A DNA stretch of 64,000 bases from an uncultured Lachnospiraceae bacterium. Its GTDB lineage: Bacteria; Bacillota; Clostridia; Lachnospirales; Lachnospiraceae. Every line of letters begins with the position of its first letter. Position 1 is the stretch's first letter. Position numbers and translations under genes: made by a program. The notes beneath the pieces were generated by a model. That model was not told the DNA's origin. It saw only the letters and a list, made by a program, of their open reading frames with translations, and made no database searches. Shown here in pieces: positions 1 through 8,981 of the stretch. The stretch is taken from contig ONAD01000017.1 in NCBI GenBank assembly GCA_900315735.1, positions 59,796 through 123,795 on the forward strand, written 5' to 3'.

Positions 1-1151
1 ATACCATACCAAGTAATAACCGGGAACTACGACATCCTTTCCGCACTTACTGTTGATGCATAATTATACCATACCAAGTAATAACCGGGAACTACGACTG
101 TTTACTCCAACAACCTTTGCTGTTCTAAATTATACCATACCAAGTAATAACCGGGAACTACGACTCCCAGCCATCTTTTTCCCACCAGGCACTTATTATA
201 CCATACCAAGTAATAACCGGGAACTACGACGCACTTCCATTTCTTAACGCTATAATATTTATTATACCATACCAAGTAATAACCGGGAACTACGACTATT
301 CTTTCTCAGTAAGTGCAAGCTGTTCTATTATACCATACCAAGTAATAACCGGGAACTACGACTTGTTTCAACTCCCAGTACACCATATAAAATTATACCA
401 TACCAAGTAATAACCGGGAACTACGACACATGTGCTTTGTAATCTTCAAATTCTTTTATTATACCATACCAAGTAATAACCGGGAACTACGACTTTGTTT
501 TACTTCTTTTTTCCATGTTTTTTATTATACCATACCAAGTAATAACCGGGAACTACGACTCTACAACGTGTACAGCTCTAACATCATCATTATACCATAC
601 CAAGTAATAACCGGGAACTACGACCATGTGTCAGCGGTTGTGTATTTATGTTTTATTATACCATACCAAGTAATAACCGGAACTACGACCATGTGTCAGC
701 GGTTGTGTATTTATGTTTTATTATACCATACCAAGTAATAACCGGGAACTACGACCTATCGAACCTCCATTCTAGTGCTAATATGATTATACCATACCAA
801 GTAATAACCGGGAACTACGACTGACTCTGCACCAAAGATTTCTATTGTTCTATTATACCATACCAAGTAATAACCGGGAACTACGACCTGTGTTTTCTGT
901 TCTACCTGTTCCGGCTGATTATACCATACCAAGTAATAACCGGGAACTACGACAACTTTTCCATCACATTAAATATAATGCGGATTATACCATACCAAGT
1001 AATAACCGGGAACTACGACAATATTGTTACATTCACAGATGAAGATTGTATTATACCATACCAAGTAATAACCGGGAACTACGACGCTTCAAGATAATGC
1101 TCATATTCTGCTATAATTATACCATACCAAGTAATAACCGGGAACTACGAC
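1..1151 (-). CRISPR. CRISPR array, type II-C-like repeats (18 repeats, 17 spacers, left end cut by window)
   Basis: 36-nt repeats start at 63, 129, 195, 261, 327, 392, 458, 524, 589, 655, 720, 786, 852, 918, 984, 1050 and 1116; a first repeat is cut by the window edge (1-33). Spacers are 29-30 nt. On the minus strand the repeat begins GTCGTAGTTCCC and ends TATGGTATAAT, a layout like the Neisseria type II-C repeat (GTTGTAG...ACAAT). This suggests transcription right to left, with cas9-cas1-cas2, if present, beyond the left edge. All complete repeats are identical except the one at 655-689, which lacks one G. Spacers 625-654 and 690-719 are identical. No anti-repeat (tracrRNA) was noticed in the window. 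The type assignment rests on the repeat alone. Confidence 0.95.
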
Positions 1152-1177
1152 TTCAGCCAATCAGTAGTGAGCAAAAT

Positions 1178-1235
1178 AAAAACCGCCCATGGAGAAAGTA
1201 ATCTGATAAGATTGCTTTCTCCATGGGCGGTTTCG
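1178..1235 (-). terminator. 25-bp hairpin at the array edge, probable minus-strand terminator
   Basis: Arms 1180-1204 and 1209-1233 pair over 25 bp with one G-U pair and a GATA loop. Read on the minus strand the stem is followed by TTTTTATTTT, as in an intrinsic terminator. That would block transcription entering the array from the right. The rest of 1152-1319 holds no clear gene. If the array is read leftwards, this stretch is where the leader would lie. Confidence 0.55.
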
Positions 1236-1319
1236 CAAAAAAATATATATTACTCTTGAATTTAGAAAAACTGTATTGTTTAATAGGGTTATCAAACAAC
1301 AATATGACAGGGAACAAGT

Positions 1320-2093
1320 ATGAAAAAGAATAGAATTTTAAAAACAAGTTTAATAGCTATGATATTTTGTGCTTTTTGTGGATGCGGTAACAATCAGAAT
1401 GTGCAGACTGGAAAGTCGATAAGTGAAAATAGCAGTGCAATTAAAAAAATAGAAAAATTATCTGAAAAAGCAGCGGAATGCGTAGAAGAATTGTATATAA
1501 GACAGTATAAAGTAGATTATAGTTGCTACGAGGAGCTGATAGCATATCTTACAGATTGCTTAAAAAATGGTTTCCCGGATGAGGTAGCATCAGATGATGT
1601 TTCTTATGTATTTCACATGAATAATACCTATGAAACATTGGGATATCTTAAAATGGATATAGATAAAGATGGCATAGAAGAGTTGTTACTTGGAGCAAAT
1701 GGCGAGATATGGGATGGCATTATTTACGATATTTATACCATGAAAGATGGAAAGATGATACATGCATTAGATGGCTGGGAAAGAAATCGTTACTTTTTAT
1801 GTAAAGACGGACAAACAATTGCAAATGAATGGTCGGGCAGTGCTTTTATTACCGGTTATGATTATTATAAATATGATGGAAGCTGTTTTAAACGTTATAA
1901 AGAAGAGGGTAACAGACCAGCAAATTTAATAGAAACAGTATATACAAGTGTAGAAAAAAATCCAGAAGACATGTGGTGTTATTCAGAAGTGGGATACTGT
2001 GATGAGTATGAAAAGATAACGGAGCAGCAGGCTTTTGAAGTTATAAAAAAGTATGAGTATCAGATATTAGAGTATACCCCATTTATAGAGTGA
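1320..2093 (+). CDS. Putative lipoprotein with a calcium-loop-like motif
   Basis: A 257-residue protein with a basic N-terminus, a hydrophobic stretch and a Cys-rich lipobox-like end (cysteines near residues 17-22), so it is probably anchored outside the membrane. Residues 113-118 read DIDKDG followed by IEELLLG, an acidic loop common in secreted Lachnospiraceae lipoproteins. I do not recognise a named family or function. The ribosome site is weak (GGGAAC). Base use is more AT-rich than in the metabolic genes further right, and the gene lies between the CRISPR array and a nuclease gene, so this end of the window looks accessory. Confidence 0.75.
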   Translation: MKKNRILKTSLIAMIFCAFCGCGNNQNVQTGKSISENSSAIKKIEKLSEKAAECVEELYIRQYKVDYSCYEELIAYLTDCLKNGFPDEVASDDVSYVFHMNNTYETLGYLKMDIDKDGIEELLLGANGEIWDGIIYDIYTMKDGKMIHALDGWERNRYFLCKDGQTIANEWSGSAFITGYDYYKYDGSCFKRYKEEGNRPANLIETVYTSVEKNPEDMWCYSEVGYCDEYEKITEQQAFEVIKKYEYQILEYTPFIE

Positions 2094-2148
2094 TTTTGCA
2101 TAATATTTAAGAAAATATTATCCTGAAAGTTAGAGGGAGGAGCAGTAC

Positions 2149-3333
2149 ATGAACGATTATAACAGCTTAAGTGAAATCCTATATTCCAATGAATTAGACA
2201 TCAAGAAATTTGAAAATCTGCTGAGCCACAATGCGCAGGGATATAAATTTTTCTGGTTAGAAGCAATCATCAATTTGCTGCCGGAGAAAGAAGACGAAAT
2301 TCGGTTTGATGAAATTATCGATGAAATGATATGGGAAGCGTGGCGAATCGTTACATATTATCATCTGCGGCTGGGACCAATGATAAATGGAAGTGCGGCA
2401 AATTATCTGGAACGTGCAATCCGGACACTGTATAATTGTGCGAAAGATGAACTTTCAATTAAAATGCTATCCAAAGAACAGTTGAAAGGACTTATCAGAA
2501 AATATAATGAACAGTTGCGGGAAGATAAAATTCATCTGACAGACTATGTCCCATATAGATTGATTAGTCCGTTCTTAGACAAGCTGGGAAAAGATTATGT
2601 GGAACGAAAGGATTATGCAAGATTTATTGCATATCTGGATGGCTATAACAAGATGCATCATGGATTTTTTTACGGAATTGTGGATGCAGAAAATGAACTG
2701 GAAAAGAAAATCAGAATTAGTGAAGAGTGGAAGCGGTTTATTTTGCAGAATCATGCCATCATTTTAGGCTGGATTCGTTATAAAAAGGCAGCATATCTTC
2801 AGAATAGAAATCCGGGTGTACCGGGAATTATTTATAAACTTTCGGTGAAGCCACAAAATGAGAGGCATCTGGAAAATGCAAGAAAGCTATGGAAGATGGC
2901 ATCAGAAATAGCAGAATTACCACTGCGGGAGATATACACGGGAAATAAATTAAGTGTGGATGATTTTACATTAGACCATTTTGTTCCGAAATCCTATGTG
3001 GCAAATGATGAATTATGGAACCTGACACCAATGGGAAGCAGGCTGAATTCAAGCAAGAATAATAAACTGCCGGATTGGGAATATGCGGAGAAATTTGTAG
3101 GATATCAATATGAATTTTATGAAGCAATATTTAAAAATACCAGTGGTGCAGCAGAAAAATTGTTAAAGCAATTTGAAAAATGTAAAACCTATAACGTCAA
3201 TGCCAGTTGGGCGGCGGAAGAACTATATATAGCGGGAAAAACAGATACCCAGTTCAAAAATCTGCTGCGTGATAATTTAAAGCTGACCTACGATGCAGCA
3301 AAACTGCAATCCTATGAGATTTGGAGAGCCTGA
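2149..3333 (+). CDS. HNH endonuclease domain protein
   Basis: A 394-residue protein. Residues 275-280 read LDHFVP, followed by NLTP (291-294) and N300/K303-N304 before KLP. This is the usual layout of an HNH nuclease: histidines around the scissile phosphate, then two asparagines and a lysine. The first 260 residues are mostly helical-looking with no motif I recognise and may bind DNA or a partner. A good GGAGG site precedes the ATG at 2149. It follows the lipoprotein by about 55 bp and sits 1 kb from the CRISPR array, so a defence role is plausible, but no partner methylase, helicase or cas gene is visible. It is not Cas9: no RuvC or arginine-rich helix. Confidence 0.8.
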   Translation: MNDYNSLSEILYSNELDIKKFENLLSHNAQGYKFFWLEAIINLLPEKEDEIRFDEIIDEMIWEAWRIVTYYHLRLGPMINGSAANYLERAIRTLYNCAKDELSIKMLSKEQLKGLIRKYNEQLREDKIHLTDYVPYRLISPFLDKLGKDYVERKDYARFIAYLDGYNKMHHGFFYGIVDAENELEKKIRISEEWKRFILQNHAIILGWIRYKKAAYLQNRNPGVPGIIYKLSVKPQNERHLENARKLWKMASEIAELPLREIYTGNKLSVDDFTLDHFVPKSYVANDELWNLTPMGSRLNSSKNNKLPDWEYAEKFVGYQYEFYEAIFKNTSGAAEKLLKQFEKCKTYNVNASWAAEELYIAGKTDTQFKNLLRDNLKLTYDAAKLQSYEIWRA

Positions 3334-3429
3334 TACTATTGTCCCATCCCCCAATTTGTGCTAGACTATCTGTGCCCCAAATAAGGGAAAATAATGTAAA
3401 AGAAGCAATAAATAAAGTGAAACACAATT

Positions 3430-4791
3430 ATGAGCAGTAACGTTAAAAGCAAAAGAAAAAATATCGGGATGACATCCGGCTCTTTATGGAAGAACATCTT
3501 CCTCTTTAGCATACCGTTGATGTGTTCTCAGATATTAGAAGTATTATTTAATTTAAGCGATGTAGCAATTGTAGGAAAATATGCAGGATATATCCCCCTG
3601 GGGTCGGTTGGCTCGACCACGCTGTTGGTGTCCTTATTTACCGGCTTCCTGATTGGAATGGGTGGCGGTGTCAATGTAAGGGTAGCGCATAAACTGGGTG
3701 TAGGCGATGCGAAGGGAACGGAAGAAACCGTGCACACGGCGGCATTGATTTGTCTGGTGGCAGGACTTATACTGTGCCTGATATGTAATATATTTGCGGA
3801 GCCGTTTTTAAATATATTACATACAAAATCAGAGTTTATGGATGGTGCGGTACTATATTTTCGGATTTATGCATTGGGGCTTCCGGCACTTGCAATTTAC
3901 AATTTTGGAAATGGTGTCTTAAGTGCAGCCGGCGAGACGAAGCTTCCACTTATTTATCTGAGTATTGCCGGTGTGTTAAATGTTTTATTAAATCTTTTCT
4001 TTGTTATCCAGTGTAATATGGCAGCAGGCGGAGTGGCAATTGCCAGCGTTATTGCACAGTATGTGTCAGCTGTTTTGGTGGTTTCCCATCTGTGCCGGAG
4101 AAAGGATAGCTGCAGGCTTTACTTTTCCAGACTGCGTTTTCATAAGGAAGCGGCAAAAAGTGTGCTGATGCTTGGAGTTCCGGGCGGAATGCAGAATGCA
4201 ATTTTTGCAATTGCAAATCTTTTTGTGCAGACCGGAGTCAACTCCTTTGATGCGGTTATGGTGTCCGGCAATTCAGCGGCAATCAATGCGGATACACTGA
4301 TATTTAATATTATGATAGCGTTTTATACAGCATGCGCCAGTTTCATGGGCCAGAATATGGGAGCCGGAAACAGGGAACGCATGATAAAAAGTTACCGTAT
4401 CAGTCTATTGTATTCTTTTCTGGCAGGTGCAATTTTTGGCGGGCTGCTGGTGGTTTTCGGAAGACAGTTCCTGTCTCTTTTTGCCAGTAAACCGGAGGTA
4501 ATTGAAGCCGGAATGGAGCGGATTAAGATTATGGGATTTTCCTATGCACTTTCCGCATTTATGGACTGCACTATTGCGGCATCCCGCGGAATTGGAAAGA
4601 GTATTGTGCCAACCATTATTGTTATCATGGGCTCCTGCGTATTCCGTGTAATCTGGGTATATACGATTTTTGCATATTTTGGAACCATTACATCCTTATA
4701 TCTTTTGTATGCATTTTCCTGGTCGATTACAGCAATTGCCGAGATTATTTATTTCAAAGTATGCTTCCGGAAGCTTCGGATAGCGGCATAG
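3430..4791 (+). CDS. MATE family efflux transporter
   Basis: A 453-residue protein with about twelve hydrophobic segments in two halves, the usual size for this family. The N-terminus (LWKNIFLFSIPLMCSQILEVLFN cut to its first part, LWKNIFLFSIPLM) and the following FNLSDVAIVGKY stretch are typical of NorM/DinF-like MATE proteins, which export cationic compounds using sodium or proton gradients. The substrate cannot be told. The ATG at 3430 has only a weak ribosome site. The next gene (NUDIX) starts about 50 bp downstream on the same strand, so they may be co-transcribed. Confidence 0.9.
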   Translation: MSSNVKSKRKNIGMTSGSLWKNIFLFSIPLMCSQILEVLFNLSDVAIVGKYAGYIPLGSVGSTTLLVSLFTGFLIGMGGGVNVRVAHKLGVGDAKGTEETVHTAALICLVAGLILCLICNIFAEPFLNILHTKSEFMDGAVLYFRIYALGLPALAIYNFGNGVLSAAGETKLPLIYLSIAGVLNVLLNLFFVIQCNMAAGGVAIASVIAQYVSAVLVVSHLCRRKDSCRLYFSRLRFHKEAAKSVLMLGVPGGMQNAIFAIANLFVQTGVNSFDAVMVSGNSAAINADTLIFNIMIAFYTACASFMGQNMGAGNRERMIKSYRISLLYSFLAGAIFGGLLVVFGRQFLSLFASKPEVIEAGMERIKIMGFSYALSAFMDCTIAASRGIGKSIVPTIIVIMGSCVFRVIWVYTIFAYFGTITSLYLLYAFSWSITAIAEIIYFKVCFRKLRIAA

Positions 4792-4844
4792 AAACATAGA
4801 GTCATGAAAGAAAGTAAAAAAGAAAGCGGAAGAGAGAAAGCAAA

Positions 4845-5330
4845 ATGGAAGAAAGACGTTCGGAAAATACAACACTTTGCTATATAGAAAAGGAAAATTG
4901 CTACCTGATGATGCACCGGGTGAAGAAAAGCAATGATGTAAATAAAGATAAATGGGTTGGCGTCGGCGGACATTTTGAAGCAGGAGAATCTCCGGAAGAA
5001 TGCCTGCTTCGGGAAGTAAAAGAAGAAACCGGGCTTACCTTGGATGCTTACCGGCTGCGGGGCGTGGTAACTTTTGATTCCGATGCATGGCCGACGGAGT
5101 ATATGTTTCTTTATACGGCAGATGAATTCCACGGTACGATGACCGAGTGTAACGAAGGAACACTGGAATGGGTGCCAAAGGAAGAAGTATATAATCTGCC
5201 TATCTGGGAGGGTGATAAGATATTTTTCAGGCTGTTAGAAGAGAGGGAGAGTTTCTTTTCGTTGAAATTATCCTATCAGGGAGATACTTTGACCCATGCC
5301 ATATTAGATGGGACAACCCGATTGAAATAA
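4845..5330 (+). CDS. NUDIX hydrolase (8-oxo-dGTP diphosphatase-like)
   Basis: A 161-residue protein with a full Nudix box starting near residue 43: G, five residues, E, seven residues, then REVKEETGL. This binds the metal that hydrolyses nucleoside diphosphates linked to X. The N-terminus (TLCYIEKENCYLMMHR) resembles MutT/YtkD-type enzymes that remove oxidised nucleotides. Substrate assignment is by family resemblance only. A GGAAGAGAG stretch precedes the ATG. A wobble-rich hairpin (about 5363-5391, ACCATTGATTAG paired with CTAATTAGTGGT) follows the stop and may end the transcript. Confidence 0.88.
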   Translation: MEERRSENTTLCYIEKENCYLMMHRVKKSNDVNKDKWVGVGGHFEAGESPEECLLREVKEETGLTLDAYRLRGVVTFDSDAWPTEYMFLYTADEFHGTMTECNEGTLEWVPKEEVYNLPIWEGDKIFFRLLEERESFFSLKLSYQGDTLTHAILDGTTRLK

Positions 5331-5406
5331 AAGTAAATTATAAGTAGAAATAAGCAACCAGATACCATTGATTAGTAAAACTAATTAGTGGTATTACTAT
5401 ATATAA

Positions 5407-5436
5407 TTGGTTTTTATAAGCAAATGACGTTATAAT
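5407..5436 (+). promoter_or_regulatory. Promoter of purMND
   Basis: TTGGTT (5407-5412) and TATAAT (5431-5436) are separated by 18 bp. It lies about 180 bp upstream of purM, so the transcript would start near 5443 with a long structured leader. Confidence 0.6.
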
Positions 5437-5451
5437 GTAAGTAGCATTGAG

Positions 5452-5570
5452 CAGTGCCAGACCGCTAATCGGCCCGTTGGGCTGCTGGCAGTCCAAACGG
5501 GCTGATTATAAGGTCTGATAGGGCGAAAGCCCGTAGTCTGGAAATGCGAAGCATTTCCAGACTTGCACTG
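5452..5570 (+). ncRNA. Structured purM leader: four-way-junction-like RNA (candidate)
   Basis: CAGTGC (5452-5457) pairs with GCACTG (5565-5570) and encloses three arms. Arm 1 is CAGACC (5458-5463) with GGTCTG (5512-5517), extended by AATCGGCCCGTT with AACGGGCTGATT. Arm 2 is GGGC-GAAA-GCCC (5521-5532), a GNRA tetraloop. Arm 3 is a perfect 13-bp hairpin (5535-5547 with 5551-5563). It matches no riboswitch class I know (not the purine or PRPP consensus). It could be a new regulatory RNA or a dispersed palindromic element that landed here. Confidence 0.5.
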
Positions 5571-5615
5571 AAAAAATAAGAAGCAAGATAAAGAATAATT
5601 TCAGGAGGAAGAACA

Positions 5616-6641
5616 ATGGATTACAAGAACGCAGGCGTGGATATTGAGGCAGGATATAAGTCCGTAGAACTGATGAAGGAGCATGTAAAGAAGACCATGC
5701 GTCCAGAGGTTCTTGGAGGACTGGGCGGATTTTCCGGAGCATTTTCATTAGAGAAGATTAAAGAAATGGAAGAACCGGTACTGTTATCCGGAACAGATGG
5801 CTGTGGCACGAAAGTAAAGCTCGCCATGATTATGGACAAGCATGATACCATCGGTATTGATGCAGTAGCAATGTGTGTAAATGATATTGCCTGTGCAGGT
5901 GGAGAACCATTATTCTTCTTAGATTATATTGCATGTGGTAAGAATTATCCGGAGAAAATTGCAGCCATCGTAAAAGGTGTAGCAGAAGGCTGCCTTCAGT
6001 CTGATGCAGCATTAATCGGTGGAGAGACTGCAGAGCATCCTGGACTGATGGCAGAGGATGAATATGACCTGGCTGGATTTGCAGTAGGCGTATGTGATAA
6101 GAAAGATATGATTACCGGCGAGACACTGGCAGATGGTGATGTGCTGATTGGTATGGCATCAACCGGAGTACATTCCAATGGATTTTCACTGGTTCGTAAA
6201 ATCTTTACCATGGATAAAGAAACCCTTGATACATACCATGAAGAACTTGGAACAACTTTAGGAGAAGCATTACTTGCACCAACCAGAATTTATGTAAAAG
6301 CACTGCGTGCCATCAAAGATGCCGGCATCCGTGTAAAAGCCTGCAGCCATATCACAGGTGGTGGTTTCTATGAAAATGTTCCACGTATGCTTCCGGAAGG
6401 AAAACATGCAGTGATTGAAAAGAACAGCTATCCGATTCCGCCAATCTTTACCCTGATGGCAAAAGAAGGAAATGTAGAAGAGAAAATGATGTACAATACC
6501 TACAACATGGGACTTGGTATGGTACTTGCAGTTGCACCGGAAGATGTAGATAAAACCATGGAAGCAATCAAATCTGCCGGAGACAAGCCATATGTTGTTG
6601 GTAAGATTGAAAATGGAGAAAAGGGTGTTACATTATGCTAA
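5616..6641 (+). CDS. purM: Phosphoribosylformylglycinamidine cyclo-ligase (AIR synthase)
   Basis: A 341-residue cytosolic enzyme of de novo purine synthesis; it closes the imidazole ring of FGAM with ATP to give AIR. Family marks include GTDGCGTKVKLA (59-70), the DAVAMCVNDI stretch and GVHSNGFSLVRK. The length is normal. AGGAGG lies eight bases before the ATG. The stop overlaps the start of purN by 7 bp, so the two are translationally coupled. Control probably works through the structured leader upstream. No other pur genes are in the window. Confidence 0.97.
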   Translation: MDYKNAGVDIEAGYKSVELMKEHVKKTMRPEVLGGLGGFSGAFSLEKIKEMEEPVLLSGTDGCGTKVKLAMIMDKHDTIGIDAVAMCVNDIACAGGEPLFFLDYIACGKNYPEKIAAIVKGVAEGCLQSDAALIGGETAEHPGLMAEDEYDLAGFAVGVCDKKDMITGETLADGDVLIGMASTGVHSNGFSLVRKIFTMDKETLDTYHEELGTTLGEALLAPTRIYVKALRAIKDAGIRVKACSHITGGGFYENVPRMLPEGKHAVIEKNSYPIPPIFTLMAKEGNVEEKMMYNTYNMGLGMVLAVAPEDVDKTMEAIKSAGDKPYVVGKIENGEKGVTLC

Positions 6642-7273
6642 AAGTTGCAGTATTAGTATCCGGTGGTGGAACCAATCTTCAGGCAATTATCGATGCCATG
6701 GATAATGGAACCATTACCAATGCAAAGATAGAAGTGGTAATCAGTAATAATCCAAATGCCTATGCCTTAGAGCGTGCAAGAAAACATAATATTAAGGCGC
6801 TTTGCATTTCTCCGAAATCCTATGAGAACCGGGCGGCATTCAATGCTGATTTCTTAGAAAAATTGAATGAATACAAAGTAGATTTGGTTGTGCTGGCAGG
6901 ATTTTTAGTGGTAATTCCACCGGAAATGATTGCACAATACCGCAACCGGATAATCAATATTCATCCATCCCTGATTCCATCTTTCTGTGGAACAGGCTTC
7001 TATGGATTAAAAGTCCACGAAGGAGCACTTTCCCGAGGAGTGAAGGTGACAGGAGCTACGGTACATTTTGTGGATGAAGGAACAGATACCGGCCCAATCA
7101 TTTTACAGAAAGCAGTTGCAGTAGAAGAGGATGATACACCAGAGATTCTGCAGCGTCGTGTGATGGAACAGGCAGAGTGGAAAATTATGCCACAGGCAAT
7201 TGATTTAATTGCCAATGGAAGAGTAAAAGTCGAAGACGGGAAAGTGAAGATTCTTCCAAAAGCAGACCATTAG
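6635..7273 (+). CDS. purN: Phosphoribosylglycinamide formyltransferase
   Basis: A 212-residue enzyme that moves a formyl group from 10-formyl-tetrahydrofolate to GAR. The phosphate-binding SGGGTNLQ is at 9-16. The catalytic Asn-His-Asp set is visible as N108, H110 and D151 (INIHPSLIP and DTGPIILQ). The stretch FCGTGFYGLKVHEGALSRG is the clostridial form of the folate-binding loop. The start lies inside the end of purM. purD follows after about 80 AT-rich bases, and the three genes probably share one transcript. Confidence 0.96.
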   Translation: MLKVAVLVSGGGTNLQAIIDAMDNGTITNAKIEVVISNNPNAYALERARKHNIKALCISPKSYENRAAFNADFLEKLNEYKVDLVVLAGFLVVIPPEMIAQYRNRIINIHPSLIPSFCGTGFYGLKVHEGALSRGVKVTGATVHFVDEGTDTGPIILQKAVAVEEDDTPEILQRRVMEQAEWKIMPQAIDLIANGRVKVEDGKVKILPKADH

Positions 7274-7351
7274 AATCAATTGAAAATAAATAAAGATGAA
7301 ATAGAAATGAATGAAAAATAGAAGAAAAATAACCGGATTAGGAGGAGCAGC

Positions 7352-8626
7352 ATGAAAGTATTAGTAGTTGGAAGCGGCGGAAGAGAGCATGCAATTGTGA
7401 CAAGCGTAGCAAAGAGCAGCCGTGTAGATAAGATTTACTGTGCACCGGGCAATGCCGGAATCGGACAGCTGGCAGAATGTGTCAACATTGGAGCCATGGA
7501 ATTTGACAAGCTGGTAGCTTTTGCAAAGGAAAAAGAGATTGATTTTACCATCGTAGGAATGGATGATCCGTTGGTTGGCGGAATTGTAGATGTATTTGAG
7601 GCAGAAGGATTAAAAGTATTCGGACCGAGAAAGAATGCAGCAATCTTAGAGGGCTCCAAAGCATTTTCCAAGGATTTGATGAAGAAATATAACATTCCGA
7701 CCGCAGGATATGAGACCTTTGATGACCCGAAAAAGGCATTGGAGTATCTGGAAACTGCAAAAATGCCAATCGTATTAAAGGCAGACGGACTGGCACTTGG
7801 TAAAGGTGTTCTGATTTGCAACACCTTAGAGGAAGCCAAAGCCGGAGTAAAAGAAATCATGGAAGATAAGAAATTCGGTTCTGCCGGCAACCATATGGTA
7901 GTAGAAGAGTTCATGACAGGCCGTGAAGTATCCGTGCTTTCTTTCGTAGATGGCAAGACCATTAAGATTATGTCTTCCGCACAGGACCACAAACGTGCCA
8001 AAGATGGAGATCAGGGCTTAAATACCGGTGGAATGGGTAACTTCTCTCCAAGTCCTTTCTATACGAAAGAAGTAGATGATTTCTGTAAGAAATATATCTA
8101 TCAGGCAACGGTAGATGCCATGGCAGCAGAAGGAAGACCATTTGTAGGTGTTATTTTCTTCGGTCTGATGCTGACAGAGGATGGACCAAAAGTATTAGAG
8201 TACAATGCCCGTTTTGGTGATCCGGAGGCTCAGGTAGTTCTTCCGAGAATGAAAAATGACATTATTGATGTAATGGAAGCCTGTGTAGATGGTAAATTAG
8301 ATACCATTGATTTACAGTTTGAAGATAATGCAGCCGTATGCGTTGTTCTTGCATCTGACGGATATCCGGTAGCATATGAGAAAGGCTTTGAAATCAAAGG
8401 TCTTGAGAACTTTGATGGCAAAGAGGGTTACTACTGTTTCCATGCAGGGACCAAGTTAAATGACGAAGGCAGGATTGTAACCAACGGAGGCCGTGTGCTT
8501 GGCATCACAGCCAAGGGAGCTACCTTAAAAGAAGCAAGAGCCAATGCTTATAAGGCAACGGAGTGGGTAGACTTCGATAACAAGTATATGCGCCATGACA
8601 TTGGAAAAGCCATAGATGAAGCATAA
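7352..8626 (+). CDS. purD: Phosphoribosylamine-glycine ligase (GAR synthetase)
   Basis: A 424-residue ATP-grasp enzyme joining glycine to phosphoribosylamine. The N-terminal GSGGREHAI, ATP-grasp signatures (VLKADGLALGKGV, VGVIFFGLML and EYNARFGDPEAQ) and the usual C-terminal domain are all present at normal length. AGGAGG precedes the ATG. It is the last gene of purMND and is followed by a strong terminator at 8667-8717. Confidence 0.97.
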   Translation: MKVLVVGSGGREHAIVTSVAKSSRVDKIYCAPGNAGIGQLAECVNIGAMEFDKLVAFAKEKEIDFTIVGMDDPLVGGIVDVFEAEGLKVFGPRKNAAILEGSKAFSKDLMKKYNIPTAGYETFDDPKKALEYLETAKMPIVLKADGLALGKGVLICNTLEEAKAGVKEIMEDKKFGSAGNHMVVEEFMTGREVSVLSFVDGKTIKIMSSAQDHKRAKDGDQGLNTGGMGNFSPSPFYTKEVDDFCKKYIYQATVDAMAAEGRPFVGVIFFGLMLTEDGPKVLEYNARFGDPEAQVVLPRMKNDIIDVMEACVDGKLDTIDLQFEDNAAVCVVLASDGYPVAYEKGFEIKGLENFDGKEGYYCFHAGTKLNDEGRIVTNGGRVLGITAKGATLKEARANAYKATEWVDFDNKYMRHDIGKAIDEA

Positions 8627-8666
8627 AGTTAAAGAATGATTTAATAAAATAGAATAGTAAAAAGAT

Positions 8667-8717
8667 AAGAAAAAGTATCCGTAAAAAACAGAAAAAAATT
8701 TACGGATACTTTTTCTT
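8667..8717 (+). terminator. Terminator after purD
   Basis: A perfect 19-bp stem (8667-8685 with 8699-8717), A-rich on the left and T-rich on the right, so it could work in both directions. The remaining gap up to thyA (8718-8896) is AT-rich; I see nothing else in it. Confidence 0.85.
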
Positions 8718-8896
8718 TTGACAGTCCCCTTTTATAAAAGATACTAAAATCAGAAAACAAATTAACATAAATCTTAAAAGAAAGATTTTAAGATTACATA
8801 ATGTATAAAATAATAAAAATTGATAAGACAACTTGCAGGTAAAAAAGAAAATGCACAAGATACAATCATAAATTTGTAATGTTAAATTTTCTACTC

Positions 8897-8925
8897 TTGC
8901 GCTTGGTGGGATTATCCGATACAAT
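8897..8925 (+). promoter_or_regulatory. Promoter of thyA-folA
   Basis: TTGCGC (8897-8902), 17 bp, TACAAT (8920-8925), about 57 bp before the thyA start. Confidence 0.6.
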
Positions 8926-8981
8926 ATTAATTTAGAATATACTCTAAACAGTGAAAAAACTAGCGCAGGAGGTGCCGCAGC

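Noticed and set aside
53-1042. Open frames across the CRISPR array with a repeated YTIPSNNRELR pattern
   Set aside because: Repeat plus spacer is 66 nt, a multiple of three, so frames stay open by geometry. They are not genes.
1152-1319. tracrRNA beside the array
   Set aside because: No sequence complementary to the 5' half of the repeat was found there; the hairpin pairs only with itself.
1153-1347. Minus-strand frame of 64 codons next to the array
   Set aside because: It runs through the 25-bp hairpin and the start of the lipoprotein gene, and has no ribosome site or recognisable protein features.
2149-3333. HNH gene as a remnant of cas9
   Set aside because: No RuvC motifs, arginine-rich helix or bridge region, and it lies on the side away from the expected cas genes.
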